DNA of 64,000 nt from Polynucleobacter sp. JS-JIR-5-A7 (GTDB lineage: Bacteria > Pseudomonadota > Gammaproteobacteria > Burkholderiales > Burkholderiaceae), in the NCBI RefSeq assembly GCF_018687935.1, contig NZ_CP061308.1:1110048-1174047 (forward strand). The letters are read 5' to 3'. The notes under the pieces are model-generated. The model was not told the DNA's origin. It was given only the letters and a program-made list of their open reading frames with translations, and did not search any database. Of the stretch, positions 57,348 to 64,000 are shown piece by piece. The stretch's first letter is position 1, and each line of letters opens with the position of its first letter. The position numbers and the translations under genes were made by a program.

Positions 57348-57734
57348 ATGATGATGCTACACACGATGTTACGCGTTGGCGACCTCCAGCGCTCAATTGA
57401 TTTTTACACTAAAGTACTCGGCATGAATTTATTGCGCACTACCGAGCGTCCAGAGCAAAAGTACTCCTTGGCATTTGTGGGCTTTGGTAAAGGCAATGCC
57501 GATGGGCAGGCTGAGATTGAGTTGACCTTCAACTATGGGGTTCATTCTTATGACTTGGGTACAGCCTATGGTCATATTGCCATCGGTGTTCCTAACGCCT
57601 ACGCTACTTGCGACAAGATTAAAGCGGCAGGTGGTAACGTCACCCGTGAAGCTGGACCCGTTGCGGGCGGAGATACCATCATTGCTTTTGTGACAGATCC
57701 TGATGGTTACAAAATTGAATTCATTCAACGCTAA
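57348..57734 (+). CDS. gloA: Lactoylglutathione lyase (glyoxalase I)
   Basis: Converts the methylglyoxal-glutathione hemithioacetal to S-lactoylglutathione. A small enzyme (128 aa) with metal ligands in HTMLRVGDLQRSIDFYTKVL, ELTFNYG and HIAIGVPN, and the C-terminal FVTDPDGYKIEFIQ. Three adjacent ATGs (57348, 57351, 57354) compete; GGAG at 57333 fits the first best. It starts 3 nt after the ETF-QO stop. Confidence 0.93.
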   Translation: MMMLHTMLRVGDLQRSIDFYTKVLGMNLLRTTERPEQKYSLAFVGFGKGNADGQAEIELTFNYGVHSYDLGTAYGHIAIGVPNAYATCDKIKAAGGNVTREAGPVAGGDTIIAFVTDPDGYKIEFIQR

Positions 57735-57736
57735 CA

Positions 57737-58909
57737 GTGTCAGGCTCTGAACAATACTCTTTAGAAATACTAGATCATCTATCTGATGTATCTGTCGCAG
57801 ATTGGAATTCCCTCCTCGGTGTCGATGCTGGCCCTTTTCTGAGATATGAATTCTTAAGCGCCCTCGAAGAGACCGGTTGCGTTGGCGGCATTACGGGATG
57901 GCAAGTAGCCCATCTTGTTTTAAAACAAGCAAGTAAATTAGTTGGTGCAATGCCGCTCTACTTAAAGCGGCATTCCTATGGTGAGTTTGTCTTCGATTGG
58001 TCATGGGCGCAGGCTTACGAGCAACAGGGCCTGAACTATTATCCAAAGGTACTTTGCGCCATTCCCTTCACCCCTGTACAGGGCTCACGTATCTTATGTA
58101 GAGCTGACTCAAGCGCTACCGAAATTCGGAAGGTATTGATTGCTGGTCTCAAGTCTTTGTTGACAGACAATGATCTTTCATCGGCGCATATTCTATTCCC
58201 AATGCCTAATGAGGTAGCCCATCTAAAAGAGCAAGGCTTCTTATTACGAGATTCAGTACAGTTTCACTGGCATAACCAAGATTTTCAGAACTTTGATCAA
58301 TTTCTATCAGTGCTCACTATGAAACGCCGTAAAAATATTCGTCGTGAACGTGAGCAAGTCGCAAAAGAGGCTATTACGTTTAGGCATGTGCCCGGAAAAG
58401 ATTCAAGCGATCTAGATTGGGAATTCTTTTTTGAGTGCTATCAAAATACCTATTTAGAACACCACTCGAGTCCCTACTTAAGCGAATCATTCTTCAAGCT
58501 CTGGGTAAAGCAGATGCCAGAGAACTTGCACCTCATACTGGCTGAGCGCAATGGAATTGCGATAGCTGCGTCATTGCTAGTGGTTGATCAACAATCTTCC
58601 AAAGCTTATGGCAGATATTGGGGTGCACTAGAACGCATCCCTTGTTTGCACTTTGAGACTGCTTATTACCAGGCGATTGAATACTGCATTAAAGAAGGGA
58701 TTCAGACATTTGAGGGGGGTGCACAAGGGGAGCACAAAATGGCACGCGGATTTTTACCCACCACCCTGCAATCTGCCCACTTTATTAAAGACCCAAGATT
58801 TGCAAAGGCTATTGGACATTTCCTAGATCGTGAGCACCAAGGCATTGGTGCCTATGTCGATGAGCTTGCCGAGCATAGTCCGCTGAAATCGACTAAAGTA
58901 CTTCAATGA
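57737..58909 (+). CDS. GNAT/FemAB-like N-acyltransferase (COG3146 type)
   Basis: A 390-residue protein of the family often called peptidoglycan biosynthesis or DUF482-type acyltransferase. Landmarks: DWSWAQAYEQQGLNYYPKVL, then MKRRKNIRREREQVAKE and FEGGAQGEHKMARGFLPTTL with a HRGF-like end. It starts at a GTG 2 nt after gloA. The acceptor is unknown. Its ATGA overlap with the DUF1289 gene shows a four-gene operon with ETF-QO and gloA. Confidence 0.8.
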   Translation: MSGSEQYSLEILDHLSDVSVADWNSLLGVDAGPFLRYEFLSALEETGCVGGITGWQVAHLVLKQASKLVGAMPLYLKRHSYGEFVFDWSWAQAYEQQGLNYYPKVLCAIPFTPVQGSRILCRADSSATEIRKVLIAGLKSLLTDNDLSSAHILFPMPNEVAHLKEQGFLLRDSVQFHWHNQDFQNFDQFLSVLTMKRRKNIRREREQVAKEAITFRHVPGKDSSDLDWEFFFECYQNTYLEHHSSPYLSESFFKLWVKQMPENLHLILAERNGIAIAASLLVVDQQSSKAYGRYWGALERIPCLHFETAYYQAIEYCIKEGIQTFEGGAQGEHKMARGFLPTTLQSAHFIKDPRFAKAIGHFLDREHQGIGAYVDELAEHSPLKSTKVLQ

Positions 58910-59178
58910 ATTCTGGAAGTAACGAACCTAAATCTCCCCAAGTGCAAGATGGATCGCACTCCTTATCAACTGGAGATGATGAATCAGATTCACCTTGTAT
59001 TGGAGTCTGTACGACTCTCTACGATGAGATTTGCCAAGGCTGCGGCCGAACCTTGCATGAGGTGAGTAATTGGGTCTTTTTCTCTGATGCAGAAAAAGCC
59101 TCTGTGTGGAAGCGCATCCGTGAGGATGGTACTGCTACCCGCTTTCAGCGACAGGCCAAAGAAAATAAGCCTGCGTAA
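58906..59178 (+). CDS. DUF1289 small cysteine protein
   Basis: A 90-residue protein with the DUF1289 motif: SPCIGVCTTLYDEICQGCGR has the four cysteines of a small metal site, followed by EVSNWVFFSDAEKASVWKRI. The N-terminus is polar. The ATG overlaps the acyltransferase stop. The stop TAA is within the loop of a terminator hairpin whose stem starts in the coding region. Confidence 0.85.
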   Translation: MNSGSNEPKSPQVQDGSHSLSTGDDESDSPCIGVCTTLYDEICQGCGRTLHEVSNWVFFSDAEKASVWKRIREDGTATRFQRQAKENKPA

Positions 59179-59199
59179 TCTTCGCAGGCTTATTATTTT
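59164..59199. terminator. Bidirectional terminator formed partly by DUF1289 coding sequence
   Basis: AATAAGCCTGCG (59164-59175) and CGCAGGCTTATT (59183-59194) form a 12-bp perfect stem; the loop TAATCTT contains the DUF1289 stop codon. T-runs follow in both directions (ATTTTTT on plus; TTATTTTC on minus), so it also ends the ybiT transcript. Confidence 0.9.
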
Positions 59200-59226
59200 T
59201 TAAATCTCCATTACTGACTTAGCAGC

Positions 59227-60834
59227 TTAACCAGTTAACTCCTGGCTACGTAAATATTCTTCGTAAGTACCCGAGTAATCGACAACCGTACCGTCCATCT
59301 TCACTTCCAAAATACGGTTAGCCAAAGCAGAAACAAATTCACGGTCATGAGAAACAAAGATTAAAGTACCATCAAATTTTTCAAGCGCAATTTGCAAACT
59401 TTCAATCGATTCCATATCCATGTGATTGGTTGGCTCATCCATTGCTAGCACGTTATATTTTTGGAGCATGAGTTTGCCCCAAATCATCCTGCCCTTTTCA
59501 CCACCAGAAAGGACTTTTACTGACTTACCAATATCGTCACCGGAAAATAAGAGGCGCCCCAAAGTGCCACGAATGACTTGATCATCGTCACCAGTGTTGC
59601 GCCACTCATTCATCCAATCCATGAGCAACTCATCTTTAGCAAACATATCCGTATTATCTTGCGGCATTACGCCGACGTTCGCATTCTCTGCCCACTTCAC
59701 ATCTCCACTATCCGCACTGATACCATCGAAGCGCTTGCTGAGAATAGTTTTTAGAAGTGTTGTCTTACCTGCTCCGTTTTGACCAATGATGGCAATTTTT
59801 TCGCCAGCACGCACACCTAACTTAAAGTTCTTGAAGATTACGCGGTCATAGGCCTTAGTGAGTGCATTGCACTCGACGGCCATGTTATGCAGCTTTTTCT
59901 CAGTATCAAAACGAATGAATGGGTTTTGACGCGAGGATGGCTTTACTTCAACAACTTCAATCTTCTCCAACTGACGTTGGCGTGAAGTTGCCTGACGTGC
60001 TTTAGAAGCATTTGCTGAGAAGCGGGCTACGAAAGCTGCTAATTCGGCAATTTTTTCTTTAGCTTTCACGTTATTGCTTAACTGTTGTGTTCGTGCCTGA
60101 ACCGATGCCAGCATGTAGGAGTCGTAGTTTCCTGGATAGACCTTCAAGGTTCCATAGTCCATATCGGCCATATGCGTACAAACTTCATTAAGGAAGTGGC
60201 GATCATGGGAAATGATGATGATCGTGCTTTTGATCTCATTCAAAATATCTTCTAACCAATGAATGGAGTGAATATCCAAGTTATTGGTTGGCTCATCTAA
60301 GAGCAAGACATCTGGATCTGAGAACAAAGCTTGAGCAAGCAAGACACGCAATTTCCAACCCGGAGCAACGTTGCTCATGGGGCCATCATGTTGCTCAATC
60401 GGAATACCAATACCCAATAACAACTCACCCGCTTTTGCTTCCGCGGTATAGCCACCATACTCAGCGTACTTCCCCTCGAGCTCAGCAGCCTTCATGTAGT
60501 CTTCGTCAGTAGCCTCTGGGTTGGCGTAGATGGCATCACGCTCAGCGGCAGCTTTCCACATCTCCTCATGACCCATCATCACTACATCGAGTACCCGCAC
60601 GTCTTCATAAGCAAACTGATCTTGACGCAATTTACCTAAACGAATGCCGGGGTCTAAGCTCACATTACCGCTAGTTGGCTCTAACTCGCCACCCAGAATT
60701 TTCATGAAGGTAGACTTACCGCAACCGTTGGCACCAATGAGGCCATAACGATTACCACCGCCAAACTTCACGGAAATATTTTCAAACAAGGGCTTCGCCC
60801 CGAACTGCATGGTGATATTAGATGCGGACAACAC
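59227..60834 (-). CDS. ybiT: ABC-F ATPase, YbiT type
   Basis: Cytoplasmic ABC-F protein with two ATPase domains (535 aa) that act on the ribosomal E site in this family. NBD1 has GLIGANGCGKSTFMK and the degenerate signature MSNVAPGWKLRVLLAQALF with LLLDEPTNNLD; NBD2 has IIGQNGAGKTTLLK, VLSGGEKGRMIWGKLML and LAMDEPTNHMD. Its wording is close to E. coli YbiT. The start is GTG (60832-60834), the next codon TTG; no ATG is available. Confidence 0.9.
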   Translation of the reverse strand: MLSASNITMQFGAKPLFENISVKFGGGNRYGLIGANGCGKSTFMKILGGELEPTSGNVSLDPGIRLGKLRQDQFAYEDVRVLDVVMMGHEEMWKAAAERDAIYANPEATDEDYMKAAELEGKYAEYGGYTAEAKAGELLLGIGIPIEQHDGPMSNVAPGWKLRVLLAQALFSDPDVLLLDEPTNNLDIHSIHWLEDILNEIKSTIIIISHDRHFLNEVCTHMADMDYGTLKVYPGNYDSYMLASVQARTQQLSNNVKAKEKIAELAAFVARFSANASKARQATSRQRQLEKIEVVEVKPSSRQNPFIRFDTEKKLHNMAVECNALTKAYDRVIFKNFKLGVRAGEKIAIIGQNGAGKTTLLKTILSKRFDGISADSGDVKWAENANVGVMPQDNTDMFAKDELLMDWMNEWRNTGDDDQVIRGTLGRLLFSGDDIGKSVKVLSGGEKGRMIWGKLMLQKYNVLAMDEPTNHMDMESIESLQIALEKFDGTLIFVSHDREFVSALANRILEVKMDGTVVDYSGTYEEYLRSQELTG

Positions 60835-60944
60835 GGATGTTTTCTAGCTTTCTGAAATTCAATTCAATAGATACTCCCAGTATTGGGAGCAAAGAACGAT
60901 ATTTTAACGGTTTAGAGCCAGGAAAGCCTTAAATCAAGTGCTGA

Positions 60945-61655
60945 TTAGACTTTGACCCTAAATGGGGTGAAATTCGTGTGGATATCGTAATAATCCTCAT
61001 TCTCTTTGCGCTTAAGGAAATTGACGATCCAATAGGTGAAAGGTGTCGCCAAAACCTCCCAAGCCGTTTTCAGAGCATATTGAGCTAAGGCTACTTGGAT
61101 AATTTCGTGGGTTGGCCAGATGCCATAAAAAGCCAACATATAAAAGAATGAAGAATCAACCATCTCCCCTACTGCAGTCGAACCAATCGTGCGCATCCAT
61201 AAAAAACGCCCTTGGGTCCAAATTTTCATCTTGGCTAATACAAAGCTATTGGCAAAACTACCGCACCAAAATGAGAACATGGAAGCCAGGGCAATGCGCC
61301 AAGAGTTGCCAAAGACGGTTTCTAAACCATGCTGATAGTTGGCCATGTAAGTGCCGGGTGCCACTGGTAACGCAATCACGATCTGTGCCATGATGGCTGC
61401 AAATGCTAAGGCAGCAAATCCCGCCCAAGCAGCTCGACGGTCATAAGCGTAACCATAAACTTCCGTGAGGATGTCACCAAAGAAATAGGCGATCGGGAAA
61501 AACAAAATACCGCCGCCAAAGGTCAATTCACCAAAATACGGCAAGTTCACCACTGCCGCTTTACCAGCACCAATAAAGTTCGAGCACAGTAGCACGACCA
61601 CAAAGGCAGCCAAAATCAGGTCGTAATAGCGATGGTGTCGTCTCGGCGAGTCCAT
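60945..61655 (-). CDS. yhhQ: Queuosine precursor transporter (YhhQ)
   Basis: Inner-membrane importer of preQ0/preQ1 for tRNA queuosine (236 aa). About six membrane helices; LILAAFVVVLLCSNFIGAGK, IAYFFGDILTEVYGYAYDRR and LASMFSFWCGSFANSFVLAK are family motifs. It lies alone between ybiT and the divergent gcdH. A YbiT-YhhQ pairing is not known to be meaningful. Confidence 0.93.
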   Translation of the reverse strand: MDSPRRHHRYYDLILAAFVVVLLCSNFIGAGKAAVVNLPYFGELTFGGGILFFPIAYFFGDILTEVYGYAYDRRAAWAGFAALAFAAIMAQIVIALPVAPGTYMANYQHGLETVFGNSWRIALASMFSFWCGSFANSFVLAKMKIWTQGRFLWMRTIGSTAVGEMVDSSFFYMLAFYGIWPTHEIIQVALAQYALKTAWEVLATPFTYWIVNFLKRKENEDYYDIHTNFTPFRVKV

Positions 61656-61750
61656 AAGTCAAGAAAAATGGATAATAGAATGAAGAATATCCGCATTCCT
61701 GAACTTACGCAGGAGGCGGTCAGAAAACAATCTATAGGACAACTAGAAAC

Positions 61751-62929
61751 ATGAGCAAAGCCAGCTTTAATTGGGAAGACCCCCTCTTACTTGATACCCA
61801 GTTAACTGAAGAAGAGCGCATGATCCGTGATGCTGCCGCTGAATACGCTCAAGGGCGTCTCATGCCCCGCATTTTGGATGCCTATCGCAACGAGACTACT
61901 GACCCTTCTATCTTTCGTGAGATGGGTGAGCTCGGTCTATTAGGTATCACCATTCCGGAACAATACGGCGGCGCCAATTTAAATTACGTCTCTTACGGAT
62001 TGATCGCTCGTGAAATCGAGCGGGTCGATTCTGGTTACCGCTCCATGATGAGCGTGCAATCTTCATTGGTGATGGTGCCTATCAATGAGTTTGGTAGTGA
62101 AGCACAAAAGCAAAAGTACTTACCTAAATTAGCCACGGGCGAATGGATTGGCTGCTTTGGCTTAACTGAACCAAACTATGGGTCAGATGCTGGCGGCATG
62201 ATTACTCGCGCTAAGAAAGTACCCGGTGGATTTTCTTTGACGGGTTCCAAGATGTGGATCTCCAACTCCCCAATCGCTGATGTATTTGTAGTGTGGGCTA
62301 AAAATGATGAAGGCGTTATTCGCGGCTACATCTTAGAAAAGGGGATGAAGGGCTTAAGTGCTCCAAAGATCAGTGGCAAGATGGGTCTTCGCGCTTCTGT
62401 TACCGGTGAAATTGTGATGGATGAAGTGTTTGTGCCCGCTGAAAATGAATTCCCAGAAGTTACTGGCCTGAAAGGACCCTTCACCTGCTTAAACTCTGCA
62501 CGTTACGGTATTTCTTGGGGCTCATTAGGTGCAGCTGAATGGTGCTGGCATGCAGCGCGTCAATACACCTTAGATCGCAAGCAGTTTGGCAAACCCTTGG
62601 CTGCCAATCAACTGATTCAAAAGAAATTAGCGGATATGCAAACCGAGATTGCACTCGGATTGCAAGGTTGCTTGCGTTTAGGTCGCATGAAAGACGAAGG
62701 TATCGCTGCTCCTGAAATTACCTCCATTATGAAACGCAACTCTTGCGGCAAGTCTCTAGAGATTGCTCGTATGGCACGTGATATGCATGGTGGTAACGGC
62801 ATCTCGGATGAGTATGGCGTGGTGCGTCACATGATGAACTTGGAGGTTGTGAATACCTACGAAGGTACACATGACATTCACGCTCTCATTTTGGGTCGTG
62901 CTCAAACCGGCATTCAAGCTTTTAGCTAA
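61751..62929 (+). CDS. gcdH: Glutaryl-CoA dehydrogenase
   Basis: FAD acyl-CoA dehydrogenase (392 aa) converting glutaryl-CoA to crotonyl-CoA in lysine/tryptophan catabolism. MMSVQSSLVMVPINEFGS and FGLTEPNYGSDAGGMITRAK are active-site motifs; the catalytic Glu is E371 in NTYEGTHDIH near the end. AGGAC precedes the ATG. Its TAA overlaps the TAG of convergent selU (CTAA). Electrons would go to ETF and ETF-QO (55674-57344). Confidence 0.95.
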   Translation: MSKASFNWEDPLLLDTQLTEEERMIRDAAAEYAQGRLMPRILDAYRNETTDPSIFREMGELGLLGITIPEQYGGANLNYVSYGLIAREIERVDSGYRSMMSVQSSLVMVPINEFGSEAQKQKYLPKLATGEWIGCFGLTEPNYGSDAGGMITRAKKVPGGFSLTGSKMWISNSPIADVFVVWAKNDEGVIRGYILEKGMKGLSAPKISGKMGLRASVTGEIVMDEVFVPAENEFPEVTGLKGPFTCLNSARYGISWGSLGAAEWCWHAARQYTLDRKQFGKPLAANQLIQKKLADMQTEIALGLQGCLRLGRMKDEGIAAPEITSIMKRNSCGKSLEIARMARDMHGGNGISDEYGVVRHMMNLEVVNTYEGTHDIHALILGRAQTGIQAFS

Positions 62930-64000
62930 TTTAGGTTTAGCTTCGCCACGATGGCCTTTGCTGCTTTAGCAAAGGCCTCATCACTGTCATTCTCAAGTTG
63001 TACAAAATTCTCAATCTTATATCGAGGAAAGTTGCGCACGATCGAGGATTGATAGGAAGGGTCATAGTGCATAACCAACAACTCTTCAACTAAAGATTGA
63101 AACTGCATTGCGTCAATTGCTTCATTCCATTGAGCAATTTGCACTTTTCCATAATGTGCTGTGAGCAGTGCTAATTTACGCTTGAAATTATCGGTATCAC
63201 TTAAAAAATGATGGTATTCACGAATTAACCATGACACCCGTGTTTGGGTGCTTGATCTCAATTCAATGCAGGCGCCATTACGAATCTTTTCCATCAAGGC
63301 ATCGGGGATGTGAACACCGCCTACCTTTTTACTTTCTGATTCTGCGAGTACGGGCTTAGTTGGGTCCAGTGAGCGCAGTGCATTCCAAAGCGCAGTTTCA
63401 AAACCTTTTTGTGAAGGCTGCTCGATATTGGGCTCATTGCCTAAAACCGAGCCACGATGAATCGCGAGGTCTTCTAAATCTAGGATCTGAGCACCATACT
63501 GCTGCGCTTCTTGGAGCACTCTCGTTTTACCACTACCCGTCATGCCACAAATTACTTGAAAAGAGAATTGCTTTGCTGCAGCCTCTAATCCATCAATCAC
63601 AGTTCTTCTGAACCCTTGATAACCACCTTCTAACTGCATCGCTTTCCAGCCGATGCGATTAAGGATGTGGGTAAACGCCCCGCTACGCTCACCACCGCGC
63701 CAGCAATAAATCAATGGTCGCCATTCACGGGGCATTTCCAATAAATAGTCTTCTAGATGATGAGCAATATTGCGAGAAACTAAAGCGGCACCCAGCTTCT
63801 TTGCTGCAAAAGGAGAAACTTGCTTATACAAAGTACCAATCTTGGCGCGTTCTTCATTATCTAAAACGGGGTAGTTGACAGCGCCTGGAATGTGATCGAG
63901 AGCAAACTCAGCGGGGGATCTGACATCAATAATGAGATCAAAACGATCTAACTCTGTCAGAAATTGATCTAACTTTAAAATATGCGGATTGCTAGGTTGC
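62926..64000 (-). CDS. selU: tRNA 2-selenouridine synthase, 5' end beyond the window
   Basis: Rhodanese plus P-loop enzyme (SelU/MnmH/YbbB) that exchanges sulfur for selenium at the tRNA wobble uridine. The visible part runs from the window edge through a rhodanese domain (FDLIIDVRSPAEFALDHIPG and the catalytic Cys in LIYCWRGGERSGAF) to the kinase-like domain with P-loop CGMTGSGKTRVLQE. No ATG is seen before the edge, so the start lies beyond 64000. About 358 codons are present. Its TAG overlaps the gcdH stop. Confidence 0.93.
   Translation of the reverse strand, partial: QPSNPHILKLDQFLTELDRFDLIIDVRSPAEFALDHIPGAVNYPVLDNEERAKIGTLYKQVSPFAAKKLGAALVSRNIAHHLEDYLLEMPREWRPLIYCWRGGERSGAFTHILNRIGWKAMQLEGGYQGFRRTVIDGLEAAAKQFSFQVICGMTGSGKTRVLQEAQQYGAQILDLEDLAIHRGSVLGNEPNIEQPSQKGFETALWNALRSLDPTKPVLAESESKKVGGVHIPDALMEKIRNGACIELRSSTQTRVSWLIREYHHFLSDTDNFKRKLALLTAHYGKVQIAQWNEAIDAMQFQSLVEELLVMHYDPSYQSSIVRNFPRYKIENFVQLENDSDEAFAKAAKAIVAKLNLN

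Overview
The window looks like ordinary chromosome of a small-genome betaproteobacterium. Gene content, gene order and protein wording fit the Burkholderiaceae genus Polynucleobacter or a close relative. This is an inference from recognised proteins; no database search was run. Genes are densely packed: intergenic gaps are mostly short and many starts and stops overlap. I see no insertion sequence, prophage, CRISPR array or replication origin.

Layout. 1-8.6 kb: a mixed catabolic block with an orphan TctC/Bug binding protein, an acetolactate-synthase-like ThDP enzyme, a fumarylacetoacetase-family hydrolase, the tRNA hydroxylation U32 protein TrhP, two envelope proteins and a sugar-acid-type IlvD/Edd dehydratase. 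8.6-16 kb: FadD, a nucleosidase head to head with Apt, a YqjD/YqjE/YqjK-like stress trio, a zinc-ribbon Smr protein, an acyltransferase-like hydrolase, a small two-gene unit with its own operator-like promoter, a lipoprotein and a phasin. 16-28.6 kb: tRNA-Ser, lysC, tilS, accA, an AlkA-type glycosylase and cysS on the minus strand, then a TPR lipoprotein, ppiB, lpxH, suhB, trmJ, cysE, a SlyD-like FKBP and an L16-type ribosomal oxygenase. 28.6-41.7 kb: an Ala/Pro lipoprotein, a long minus-strand series (sucA-odhB-lpdA-zapE-PHP-trpS-methyltransferase-dapA-bamC), an HTH/pseudo-receiver regulator and an H-NS protein. 41.9-52.2 kb: a thioesterase, tRNA-Pro, the classic translation operon thrS-infC-rpmI-rplT-pheS-pheT-ihfA-merR, tRNA-Val and relA. 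52.2-64 kb: a cation-efflux/hydrolase fusion, a 3-oxoacid CoA-transferase pair, ETF-QO, glyoxalase I, an N-acyltransferase, a DUF1289 protein, a YbiT-type ABC-F ATPase, YhhQ, glutaryl-CoA dehydrogenase and a truncated selenouridine synthase.

How it works together. The genes describe an aerobic heterotroph running the TCA cycle (2-oxoglutarate dehydrogenase complex), beta-oxidation and acyl-CoA metabolism (FadD, ScoAB, GcdH, ETF-QO), probably polyhydroxyalkanoate storage (phasin), lysine biosynthesis (LysC, DapA), adenine salvage (nucleosidase plus Apt) and several tRNA modifications (TilS, TrmJ, TrhP, SelU, queuosine-precursor uptake).

Points most worth a second look: (1) a single 620-codon ORF joining a zinc-type CDF efflux transporter to a complete alpha/beta hydrolase; (2) a 59-aa HTH plus Cys-cluster protein whose promoter carries an inverted repeat, coupled to a small secreted protein; (3) four genes with the identical arrangement TAAAAT-N6-ATG, predicting leaderless mRNAs; (4) infC starting at a non-canonical AUC; (5) a phasin promoter overlapped by palindromic TGTTGC sites.
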